DNA of 5,361 bases, taken from contig JAMOAW010000109.1 in assembly GCA_039908535.1 (NCBI GenBank), positions 1 to 5,361 on the forward strand, written 5' to 3'. This document shows positions 1 to 5,321 of the stretch, in pieces (position 1 is the stretch's first letter; each line of letters starts with the position of its first letter). Origin of the DNA: JAMOAW01 sp039908535 (GTDB taxonomy: Bacteria > Pseudomonadota > Magnetococcia > Magnetococcales > JADFZT01). Both the position numbers and the translations under genes were made by a program. The notes under the pieces were generated by a model, which had not been told where the DNA came from, ran no database searches, and saw only the letters and a program-made list of their open reading frames with translations.

Positions 1-123
1 TCTTGTGGTTATGATCGTTCTCAATAAACACATAATACCAGAAAGGACGTTAAATTACGACCCTTTGCGATCCAAAAGGGCAATAAATTCCCATTTTTAC
101 CGGTTTTTGCAATTACCTCTATT

Positions 124-178
124 ATTTAAAAAAAAGGGGGGCTGGGGGATTGCCCCCAGGGTTTTTATTTTGTTTTTT
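124..178 (+). repeat. Hairpin repeat A, copy 1 (terminator-like)
   Basis: The order is ATTTA, an A8 tract (128-135), a G6 run (136-141), and a perfect 7-bp stem, CTGGGGG (142-148) and CCCCCAG (153-159), closed by loop ATTG. GG and a T-rich tail follow. Positions 142-165 are identical to 5223-5246, 24 bases in all, and the ATTTA plus A-tract flank is also shared. This makes it a dispersed repeat rather than chance. After the shared TTTT the tail reads TATTTTGTTTTT (166-177), which matches the 12-bp unit of the 3' tandem array at 9 of 12 positions, so it may be one decayed unit. The stem followed by T-runs could also work as an intrinsic terminator for a gene lying upstream of the window. Confidence 0.75.
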
Positions 179-253
179 GTTCAGGCACTCGTTAATCGTC
201 CACACTTAAATGTGGTGGTACCATTGTGTTTATGTAGTCTGAAAACGAATAAT

Positions 254-307
254 CAAGACCTTGGGGGGCGGAGAACCGCCCCCCAATCCCCTCCACCCTT
301 TTTTTTT
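254..307 (-). repeat. Hairpin repeat B, copy 1, inverted
   Basis: A perfect 11-bp stem is formed by TTGGGGGGCGG (261-271) and CCGCCCCCCAA (276-286) with loop AGAA. Read on the minus strand it runs: A-tract, GGGTGGAGGGG, ATTGGGGGG, hairpin, then AAGGTCTTG. The copy at the right edge of the window has the same order on the plus strand: G-run, TTGGGGG, hairpin, AAGGTCTTG. The two are therefore members of one family in opposite orientation. On the plus strand a T9 run (299-307) follows, but it starts about 12 bases after the stem, which is too far for a standard terminator. Confidence 0.65.
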
Positions 308-328
308 AATTTTTTGCCCGCAGGGCAT

Positions 329-343
329 TATGTTCACAACATA
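329..343. promoter_or_regulatory. Dyad upstream of ntrB, possible operator
   Basis: TATGTT (329-334) and AACATA (338-343) are perfect inverted 6-base arms around CAC, ending 53 bases before the chosen ntrB start. A second weak dyad follows at once (CTATG 345-349 and CATAG 360-364, around a GGGGAGGGGAA core). The geometry would suit a dimeric regulator or a small RNA hairpin. It does not match the NtrC enhancer consensus (TGCACC-type arms), and I recognise no regulator for it. Confidence 0.25.
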
Positions 344-385
344 TCTATGGGGAGGGGAACATAGACCTCTCTGATGACGATCAAT

Positions 386-389
386 GGAG
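386..389 (+). promoter_or_regulatory. Ribosome binding site that sets the ntrB start
   Basis: GGAG lies 7 bases before the ATG at 397 but only 1 base before the in-frame ATG at 391. The spacing favours 397 as the true initiation codon. Confidence 0.55.
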
Positions 390-396
390 TATGACG

Positions 397-1473
397 ATGG
401 AATCTGACCCTTTTCTGGCAGATCATTTTGCCTCTTGCAGCCAATTATGCGATCAGTTGGCCATTGGAGTGTTGGTGGTGGATGATTGGCAAGAGGTGCG
501 GATGGTCAATAGCGTCTGTGAACGATTGCTTGGCAAACCAAGGAGTCAAATGGTCGGTTTGCATTTGGATAAATTGCTTCCTGGTCATCCGGTTGGTTTG
601 GATCTTTTGGATCGTGCCCGCCGTCTTAACATGCCTTGTCGCATGCGGCAAGTGCGTTGGCAGCCGACGTTGGATATTTCGTTAACAGTTTCATTGACAG
701 CGGTCCCGCTTGTTGATCGGCATGGACAGACCAAGGGGGGGTTGCTCCAGATAGAGGAGCTGGGCAGTTTAGAACGGCTAGAGGAGGGACAAAGGTTAAA
801 CGATACCCTGGATTCTTTAGGGGATATGGCCTTGGCGGTTGCCCATGAGGTTAAAAATCCCTTGGCTGGCATTCGGGGGGCGGCGCAACTGTTGGAATCG
901 GAGGTCTATTCTCAGTCGGCCAAAGAGTACGTCTCCCTTATTCAGTCTGAGGTAGACCGGATTATTCGCTTGCTGGATAATTTATTGGGTGTGGTGGACA
1001 ATCAACCGAATTTTTTAGAAGAATTAAATATTCATGAGGTTTTGGAGCATGTGATTAAATTGGGATTTACCGATCAGCACAAACCAAAACGAGATTTTGA
1101 TCCTTCACTTCCCCCTGTGCGAGGGGATCGGGATCAGTTGATTCAACTGTTTTTAAATTTAGTCCACAATGCCACCGCTGCGGCCACTGTAATGGGTCAG
1201 GTTATCTTGCGCAGTCGGATGGCCACCCAAGTGCGCCTGGAGGGGGGAAGACGGGTGCATCAACTTCTTATAGAGGTGGAAGACAATGGACCTGGGATTC
1301 CACCGGAGATCGGTCGGCGCATTTTTAATCCTTTTTTTTCTACCAAGCCAGAGGGAACTGGCCTGGGCCTCTCCATTTCGCAAAGAATCGTCCATGACCA
1401 TGCGGGGTTGATGGAATATGTCAGCTTGCCAGGCCGGACAATTTTTCGCGTTTTTCTACCGGTGCCCTCTTAA
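397..1473 (+). CDS. ntrB: Nitrogen regulation sensor histidine kinase/phosphatase NtrB
   Basis: This is the cytoplasmic kinase that phosphorylates NtrC when nitrogen is scarce and dephosphorylates it, with PII, when nitrogen is plentiful. The protein has 358 residues from this start, close to the usual NtrB length of about 350, and no membrane segment. A PAS-like domain occupies roughly residues 15-120. The HisKA H-box follows, with AHEVKNPLAGIRGAAQ placing the phospho-accepting histidine at H150; the KNPL.GIRGAAQ wording is highly typical of NtrB. The HATPase region shows the N-box (LFLNLVHNA, key Asn 258), G1 DNGPG (296-300), the FxPFFSTK segment and G2 GTGLGL (320-325). An alternative start at 391 adds two residues but has poor RBS spacing. 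The stop codon overlaps the ntrC start. The identification is strong; the sensing role is taken from the family. Confidence 0.95.
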   Translation: MESDPFLADHFASCSQLCDQLAIGVLVVDDWQEVRMVNSVCERLLGKPRSQMVGLHLDKLLPGHPVGLDLLDRARRLNMPCRMRQVRWQPTLDISLTVSLTAVPLVDRHGQTKGGLLQIEELGSLERLEEGQRLNDTLDSLGDMALAVAHEVKNPLAGIRGAAQLLESEVYSQSAKEYVSLIQSEVDRIIRLLDNLLGVVDNQPNFLEELNIHEVLEHVIKLGFTDQHKPKRDFDPSLPPVRGDRDQLIQLFLNLVHNATAAATVMGQVILRSRMATQVRLEGGRRVHQLLIEVEDNGPGIPPEIGRRIFNPFFSTKPEGTGLGLSISQRIVHDHAGLMEYVSLPGRTIFRVFLPVPS

Positions 1474-2948
1474 TGGAACCTCAAGTAATTCTCATTGCCG
1501 ATGATGACAAGGCGGTTCGTTTTGTATTGGAGTCGGCGTTGCAACGGGCTGGTTTTGCCGTGCGTAGTTTTGCCTCTGGTCGCGAGCTGTTGGAATCGTT
1601 GCAACATTTTGGTGGTGATTTGGTTATTACCGATATTCTCATGCCTGGAGGTTCTGGTTTAGATCTTCTCAAAACCATTCAAATGCAGGCCAGCCAATTG
1701 CCTGTTATTGTAATCACCGCGCAAAGCACTCTCAAAAATGCCGTCTGTGCCTTTGAGTTAGGAGCTTTTGAATATTTGGCTAAACCATTTGATATTAATC
1801 AGGTTGTGGCGTTGGTGCGGACCGCTCTTCAGCGCAAGACGCCTCCCAAAATACGCACGAAACCCCCGGATATTGAACGATTTGGTGGGATAATTGGATC
1901 CTCTCAGGCCATGCAGGAGTTGTTTCGCACCATTGGCCGTCTGGCCAACTCGGAAATGACGGTTTTAATCCATGGGGAGTCTGGAACCGGCAAAGAGTTG
2001 GTTGCCCGTGCGGTTCATGCCAACAGTCCCAGGCGGCAAGGCCCTTTTACGGCCATCAATATGGCGGCCATTCCCCGCAATTTGATTGAAAGTGAATTGT
2101 TTGGCCACGAAAAGGGGGCCTTTACCGGGGCTGTCTCAAGACGGGTAGGTCATTTTGAGCAGGCTCGTGCTGGGACGCTTTTTTTGGATGAAATTGGCGA
2201 TATGCCTATGGAGGCCCAAACTCGATTGTTGCGGGTGTTGCAAGAGGGCACATTTACCCGCGTGGGTGGCACTGAAACCTGTCGCGCCAATGTGCGTATT
2301 TTGGCTGCCACGCATCAGGATCTGCCCCAGGCGATCGCCAAGGGTCATTTTCGCGAAGATCTTTTTTATCGTTTGAATGTCATTCCTCTGCATGTTCCCT
2401 CGTTGCGCTCAAGAAAAGAGGATATTCCTTTGCTGGTGGATTATTTTCTTTTAAGTACGGCGCGCAATTTGAATCTACCTCTTAAACGGTTTTCTTTGTC
2501 GAGTTTGGAACGCCTTGCCGCCTATGATTGGCCGGGCAATGTCCGGGAGTTGGAAAATTTAATTCAGCGTCTGATGGTTTTGATTCCTCAAGATGTGGTA
2601 GAAGTTGAACATCTTCCCCTACCCATTCCCATCCAAGGGGAGTGGCGAGAAACGCTGCCATTGGTGGAGGCATCATTGACTACTTTAGCTCCATCTGTGG
2701 GAGTGGTGGAACAATTTTCACTCAAAGAGGCTGTCAAAAGGGATTTGGATCGCTATTTTGCGTCGTTGAAGGGGCTTATGGTGACCGAACTTTATGAGAC
2801 CATTATTCATCAGGTGGAAGAGGCTCTTTTGAGCAGAGTTTTAGAAGAAACCCATGGCAATCGGGTGAAAGCCGCCTTAATTTTGGGGATTAATCGGAAC
2901 ACTTTGCGCAAAAAAATGTTGGAACTTGGCTTAGAAGATAAAAAGTAA
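1473..2948 (+). CDS. ntrC: Nitrogen regulation response regulator NtrC, sigma54 activator
   Basis: NtrC is an enhancer-binding AAA+ protein that, once phosphorylated by NtrB, drives open-complex formation at sigma54 promoters of nitrogen-assimilation genes. It has 491 residues. The receiver domain (about 1-120) has the acidic cluster D10-D12, phospho-acceptor D54 (VITDILMPG), T82 and K104. The AAA+ domain (about 137-370) has Walker A GESGTGKE (168-175), the sigma54-contact loop GAFTGA (215-220), Walker B GTLFLDE (234-240), the REDLFYRLNV segment (294-303) and WPGNVREL (353-360). The C-terminus carries a Fis-type helix-turn-helix (about 450-488, RVKAALILGINRNTLRKK). The linker between AAA+ and HTH, about 75 residues, makes the protein slightly longer than E. 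coli NtrC (469). Its ATG shares one base with the ntrB stop and has no clear RBS of its own, which fits translational coupling. ntrYX, often next in alphaproteobacteria, is absent here. Confidence 0.96.
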   Translation: MEPQVILIADDDKAVRFVLESALQRAGFAVRSFASGRELLESLQHFGGDLVITDILMPGGSGLDLLKTIQMQASQLPVIVITAQSTLKNAVCAFELGAFEYLAKPFDINQVVALVRTALQRKTPPKIRTKPPDIERFGGIIGSSQAMQELFRTIGRLANSEMTVLIHGESGTGKELVARAVHANSPRRQGPFTAINMAAIPRNLIESELFGHEKGAFTGAVSRRVGHFEQARAGTLFLDEIGDMPMEAQTRLLRVLQEGTFTRVGGTETCRANVRILAATHQDLPQAIAKGHFREDLFYRLNVIPLHVPSLRSRKEDIPLLVDYFLLSTARNLNLPLKRFSLSSLERLAAYDWPGNVRELENLIQRLMVLIPQDVVEVEHLPLPIPIQGEWRETLPLVEASLTTLAPSVGVVEQFSLKEAVKRDLDRYFASLKGLMVTELYETIIHQVEEALLSRVLEETHGNRVKAALILGINRNTLRKKMLELGLEDKK

Positions 2949-2960
2949 TGGTTCAAAACA

Positions 2961-2989
2961 TTGACAGCGGAGCGCATTTTTTTTAGCAT
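2961..2989 (+). promoter_or_regulatory. Sigma70-type promoter for the atp F0 genes
   Basis: TTGACA (2961-2966) is a perfect -35 hexamer. It is followed by a 17-base spacer and TAGCAT (2984-2989), which matches the TATAAT -10 at 4 of 6 positions. Transcription would start near 2996 and leave a leader of roughly 80-90 bases before atpI. That leader contains a small hairpin (AGGCAA 3031-3036 with TTGCCT 3045-3050). The spacer includes a T8 run (2977-2984). The GCG/CGC dyad before it is only 3 bp, so I read this as a promoter rather than an ntrC terminator. Confidence 0.6.
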
Positions 2990-3075
2990 CCCTTCTAATC
3001 GGTGCGAAAGTTGTGTTATGAATAGCTCAGAGGCAAGATATGGGTTGCCTTATCGCATAAGCCGGGATATAAGAC

Positions 3076-3342
3076 GTGGGGAATATGGATTCTTTAAATA
3101 CGGGAGGGGGTACCCCTCCGGCCCAAAAAAACTTGCCAGGATCAGGGCAGGGGATGGGTGTGGGAATCCGTCTTGCTACGGAATTGGCCTCGGCCGTATT
3201 TGTAGGCCTTGCCATGGGATATGGATTGGATTCATTATGGGGTAGCCGTCCATGGATGATGATCCTTTTCCTGTTTTTTGGTGTAGCAGCTGGTTTTTTA
3301 AATTTATATCGGAGTGTGAATCAGGTCCAAAAGAGATTGTAA
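3076..3342 (+). CDS. atpI: ATP synthase F0 accessory protein AtpI
   Basis: AtpI is a small inner-membrane protein that helps c-ring assembly or stability and, in some bacteria, Mg2+ supply; it is not a catalytic part of the enzyme. The 88 residues have a Gly/Pro-rich N-terminus (about 1-28) and two membrane helices: about 33-52 (IRLATELASAVFVGLAMGYG) and about 60-79, ending FGVAAGFLNLYR. The ATELAS, GYGLD and AAGFLNLYR wording is characteristic of proteobacterial AtpI. The start is uncertain. GTG at 3076 has a weak GGGA 8 bases upstream. ATG at 3085 (85 residues) has a G-run only 3 bases upstream. It is the first gene of the F0 set, as expected, and 97 bases separate it from atpB. Confidence 0.9.
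   Translation: MGNMDSLNTGGGTPPAQKNLPGSGQGMGVGIRLATELASAVFVGLAMGYGLDSLWGSRPWMMILFLFFGVAAGFLNLYRSVNQVQKRL
3103..3119 (+). other. GC-rich hairpin inside the start of atpI
   Basis: GGAGGGG (3103-3109) and CCCCTCC (3113-3119) form a perfect 7-bp stem with a 3-base loop, 18-28 bases after the candidate starts. It encodes the Gly-Gly-Gly-Thr-Pro-Pro stretch. It could lower translation initiation of atpI, or its GGAGG could attract ribosomes, but neither effect is shown. Confidence 0.4.
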
Positions 3343-3367
3343 TTTTTTTGGAGCTGAAACAATTTTT

Positions 3368-3385
3368 GTTGCGACGTGCAACGTC
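3368..3385 (+). other. Overlapping alternative hairpins in the atpI-atpB spacer
   Basis: GTTGC (3368-3372) pairs with GCAAC (3378-3382). Alternatively GACGT (3373-3377) pairs with ACGTC (3381-3385). The two stems share bases, so only one can form at a time. No T-run follows, so this is not a terminator. The rest of the 97-base spacer holds only the atpB ribosome binding region (AGGGAAAGGGA, about 3427-3437). Confidence 0.35.
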
Positions 3386-3439
3386 TAACAACCAACCAAG
3401 AGTGGCCTAAGCCTAGTTAAGGGTACAGGGAAAGGGAAC

Positions 3440-4222
3440 ATGATTTCATCTGCTATAGCCGCCGAAGTTGCTCATGGGGTTGCTCAAGCTGCCCCCAAAA
3501 TGGATCCTCTGCACCATTTTCAAGTGGTCAAAGTGATCCCTATCTCCCTCTTTGGACTGGATATTTCCATCTCAAATTCGATTATCTGGATGTGGATATC
3601 GGTGGCCTTGGTGTGGACTTTTTTTCATTTTGCTTTAAAAAATGCACGCCGAATACCAGGCAATTTGCAAAGTTTGGCTGAGATAATTTATATTTTTGTG
3701 CATGATATTGTGGAGCAAAATATCGGTGAAGAGGGAAAAAAATTTTTTCCTCACATTCTGACCCTTTTCTTTCTGGTACTATTTTGCAATCTTACCGGAT
3801 TGATACCGGGTTCTTTTACTGCCACCTCACAGCTGGTGGTGACGGGGACTTTGGCGGTTGGGATTTTTATTTTTTCAACTGGGCTGGGCTTTTATCGACA
3901 TGGGGCGCACTATCTGCATTTTTTTGTACCGTCGGGACTGCCTGTGGTTTTGTTGCCCTTGATGGTCCCGATTGAGATCATCTCTTATTTAGCTCGACCA
4001 GTCTCGTTGTCGGTTCGTTTGTTTGCCAACATGACGGCAGGGCATACAGTTTTGGGTGTGTTGTTTTTCTTTACAGCGACGTTGCCTTGGTTTGGATCGT
4101 GGCTGCCGTTTGGATTTTCGGTTATCTTCACGGGTGTGGAGATTTTTATCGGGATCATTCAAGCGTATATTTTCACTATTTTAACTTGTGTTTACATCAA
4201 CGATGCGATTCACATGCATTAA
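3440..4222 (+). CDS. atpB: ATP synthase F0 subunit a
   Basis: Subunit a forms the two proton half-channels beside the c-ring in the inner membrane. It has 260 residues, close to the usual 240-270. The N-terminus carries the DPLHHF motif (22-27) common in alphaproteobacterial and mitochondrial subunit a. Hydrophobic helices lie at about 48-68, 105-123, 131-150 and 166-185, followed by the long channel helices at about 188-214 and 225-252. The essential arginine is R193 in SLSVRLFANMTAGH. H202 and E234 sit where E. coli has E219 and H245, a swapped acid/histidine pair known in alphaproteobacteria and mitochondria. The C-terminal QAYIFTILTCVYINDA is typical. A purine-rich AGGGA lies just upstream of the ATG. 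The sequence appears complete. Confidence 0.97.
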   Translation: MISSAIAAEVAHGVAQAAPKMDPLHHFQVVKVIPISLFGLDISISNSIIWMWISVALVWTFFHFALKNARRIPGNLQSLAEIIYIFVHDIVEQNIGEEGKKFFPHILTLFFLVLFCNLTGLIPGSFTATSQLVVTGTLAVGIFIFSTGLGFYRHGAHYLHFFVPSGLPVVLLPLMVPIEIISYLARPVSLSVRLFANMTAGHTVLGVLFFFTATLPWFGSWLPFGFSVIFTGVEIFIGIIQAYIFTILTCVYINDAIHMH

Positions 4223-4266
4223 TGTGTGGGCGTGTCAACTTAGCAAACTGACTATCACTGTATTTT

Positions 4267-4274
4267 AGGAAGGA
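4267..4274 (+). promoter_or_regulatory. Strong ribosome binding site for atpE
   Basis: AGGAAGGA precedes the atpE ATG with about 9-10 bases of spacing. It is the clearest Shine-Dalgarno in the window. That fits the need to make many more copies of c than of a or b from one transcript. Confidence 0.6.
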
Positions 4275-4283
4275 AACAAATCA

Positions 4284-4511
4284 ATGGAGAACCTTGCCGC
4301 CTCTTTTATCGGTATGGGCTTGGCTGCTGCTGGTCTGGCTGGATCGGGTGTTGGTTTGGGCTATATGTTTGGCAAAACCATCGAATCGGTGGCGCGTCAA
4401 CCAGGAGCGGAAGCTCAAATGTCCAAATATGTTTGGATTGGTGCCGCGTTTGTGGAGGCTATCGCTTTGTACGGACTGGTGATTGCGTTTATTATTATGG
4501 GTAAGGGTTGA
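4284..4511 (+). CDS. atpE: ATP synthase F0 subunit c (proteolipid)
   Basis: Subunit c monomers assemble into the rotating proton-carrying ring. The 75-residue protein is a helical hairpin. Helix 1 (about 5-30) carries the Gly-rich packing motif GSGVGLG (20-26). The polar loop contains RQPGAE (38-43), including the conserved R-Q-P that contacts gamma/epsilon. Helix 2 (about 48-72) carries the carboxylate E58 in FVEAIALYGLV. The residues after E58 do not give the EST pattern seen in sodium-type rings, so a proton ring is more likely. The ring size cannot be told from this. The TGA stop is one base before the atpF ATG. Confidence 0.97.
   Translation: MENLAASFIGMGLAAAGLAGSGVGLGYMFGKTIESVARQPGAEAQMSKYVWIGAAFVEAIALYGLVIAFIIMGKG
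4501..4507 (+). promoter_or_regulatory. Ribosome binding site within the end of atpE, for atpF
   Basis: GTAAGGG lies 5 bases upstream of the ATG at 4513. It supports that start over the GTG at 4483, which would overlap atpE by 29 bases. Confidence 0.5.
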
Positions 4512-4512
4512 A

Positions 4513-5061
4513 ATGATTTCCGCCGCCTACGCCAGCGAATCTACAGGGCTTCCCCAGTTTCAAACCAGCACCTTTAGTTCGCAAATTTTTTGGACTGTTG
4601 TCTCATTTATTGTCTTGATGACCTTATTGAAAAAATATGTCATCCCAGCGATCAATAACATCCTAGAAGCGCGCGGTCGGCAAATCAGTGATGACCTCTC
4701 GGAGGCCGAGAAAAAACGCAAAGAAGCGGATGCTTTATTGATAGAGTACAAAGAAAATTTGGCTCAAGCCGGTCGAGTGGCTGCGCAAGCATTGGAGGAT
4801 GCCCGTTTAGAAGCGGCGCGCATTCGCACCACAGCCATCCATGAATTGACCGATGAGTTGGCGCAAAAGAAAAATTTGGCCATGGCTGAAATCGAACAAG
4901 CCAAACTCAAAGCACTTACTGAAGTTCAAGCTGTTGCCATTGAGGTGGCCATGTTGGCCACGGAAAAATTGATTGCCAAATCGGTCACCAAGATGGATGC
5001 CAACAAAATGGTCCAGACGGCCTTGGAGCAAATTCAAGCAGACAGCAGACATTTGCATTAG
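4513..5061 (+). CDS. atpF: ATP synthase F0 subunit b, b'-like (peripheral stalk)
   Basis: This subunit anchors the peripheral stalk in the membrane and holds F1 still against rotation through delta and alpha. The 182 residues begin with a short segment (MISAAYASES) and then LPQF..STF.SQIFW (13-27), which closely follows the start of alphaproteobacterial b' subunits. One membrane helix spans about 24-46. A long charged helix rich in Ala, Glu and Lys (about 50-150) is expected to form the right-handed coiled coil, and the C-terminal part (about 140-175) would dock on delta. It starts one base after atpE and probably depends on atpE translation. In most alphaproteobacteria a second b-type gene follows; here a terminator does. 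The family is certain, but b versus b' rests on the N-terminal wording alone. Confidence 0.93.
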   Translation: MISAAYASESTGLPQFQTSTFSSQIFWTVVSFIVLMTLLKKYVIPAINNILEARGRQISDDLSEAEKKRKEADALLIEYKENLAQAGRVAAQALEDARLEAARIRTTAIHELTDELAQKKNLAMAEIEQAKLKALTEVQAVAIEVAMLATEKLIAKSVTKMDANKMVQTALEQIQADSRHLH

Positions 5062-5101
5062 ACAAATCGTCAATCTGTATGGTGGATGTAATTTTAAGCA
5101 G

Positions 5102-5140
5102 AAAACCCTGGAAGAGTTGTATTCCAGGGTTTTTTGTTTT
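5102..5140 (+). terminator. Intrinsic terminator of the F0 operon
   Basis: A perfect 12-bp stem is formed by AAAACCCTGGAA (5102-5113) and TTCCAGGGTTTT (5122-5133) with an 8-base loop. It runs into a T6 tract (5130-5135), G, and TTTT. It starts 40 bases after the atpF stop and closes the operon. The A-tract on the 5' side could also give some activity on the minus strand. Confidence 0.9.
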
Positions 5141-5203
5141 ATTGTATTGTGTGATGACTAAGTTGCAATGTAACTGTTCACCGAAGTAAATTGAAACTCA
5201 ATG
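5141..5203. other. AT-rich noncoding gap
   Basis: No gene or RNA is recognisable between the terminator and repeat A2. Only trivial dyads occur (TTGA 5191-5194 with TCAA 5198-5201). Together with the repeats that follow, the 300 bases after atpF are noncoding. Confidence 0.6.
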
Positions 5204-5246
5204 ATTTATAAAAAAAAGGGGTCTGGGGGATTGCCCCCAGGGTTTT
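5204..5246 (+). repeat. Hairpin repeat A, copy 2
   Basis: It has the same order as the copy near the left end: ATTTA, A8 (5210-5217), a G-run, then stem CTGGGGG (5223-5229) and CCCCCAG (5234-5240) with loop ATTG, then GGTTTT. The hairpin and following bases are identical to 142-165. The differences are confined to the A/G junction upstream: GGGGT here against GGGGGG in copy 1. Unlike copy 1, it leads into an expanded 12-bp tandem array. Confidence 0.75.
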
Positions 5247-5306
5247 GACTTTGCTTTTGACTTTGCTTTTGACTTTGCTTTTGACTTTGCTTTTGAATTC
5301 GGTTTT
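5247..5306 (+). repeat. 12-bp tandem repeat array (GACTTTGCTTTT)
   Basis: Four perfect head-to-tail units occupy 5247-5258, 5259-5270, 5271-5282 and 5283-5294. A decayed fifth unit, GAATTCGGTTTT (5295-5306), follows. The array sits exactly between hairpin A2 and hairpin B2. The perfect identity of the four units suggests recent slippage expansion. The strand is T-rich, has no start codons and does not look coding. Confidence 0.9.
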
Positions 5307-5321
5307 GCTTTCTTCAAATAG

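Larger units (their letters stand above)
1..396. other. Noncoding 5' flank with repeats, upstream of ntrB
   Basis: I see no convincing gene in this stretch. One long open frame crosses it, but it reads through homopolymer runs and hairpin arms and resembles no protein family I know. Positions 1-123 are AT-rich. They hold only a weak dyad (CCCTTT at 61-66 with AAAGGG at 75-80), which lacks an adjacent T-run and so is not a convincing terminator. The rest is occupied by repeat A1, a short A/T-rich gap containing a CCACA/TGTGG dyad (200-204 and 211-215), repeat B1, and a dyad close to ntrB. No dusB gene, the usual alphaproteobacterial neighbour upstream of ntrB, reaches into this end of the window. 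I cannot point to a convincing sigma70 or sigma54 promoter for ntrBC. Confidence 0.7.

Noticed and set aside
224..253. Possible ntrB promoter, TTGTGT with AATAAT
   Set aside because: The spacer is 18 bases and both hexamers are imperfect in AT-rich DNA where such matches occur by chance. A transcript from it would also have to pass through the strong B1 hairpin.
258..307. Plus-strand terminator from repeat B1
   Set aside because: The stem is strong, but the T-run begins about 12 bases after it, which does not fit intrinsic termination geometry.
5..364. A 119-codon open frame in the left flank
   Set aside because: It reads straight through repeats A1 and B1 (poly-K, poly-G, poly-P and poly-F stretches from homopolymers) and resembles no protein. 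It is better explained as noncoding repeat DNA.
2967..2984. Possible terminator of ntrC (GCG-GAG-CGC followed by T8)
   Set aside because: The stem is only 3 bp, too weak for intrinsic termination. The same bases fit a promoter spacer well.
2961..3245. An overlapping open frame starting at TTG before atpI
   Set aside because: It overlaps atpI in another frame, has no recognisable domain, and its start coincides with the -35 hexamer of the proposed promoter.
4483..4512. A GTG-initiated N-terminal extension of atpF
   Set aside because: It would overlap atpE by 29 bases. The ATG at 4513 has a GTAAGGG ribosome site and begins the b'-like N-terminus directly.
5247..5306. CRISPR-like array
   Set aside because: The 12-bp units are directly adjacent with no unique spacers, so this is a simple tandem repeat.
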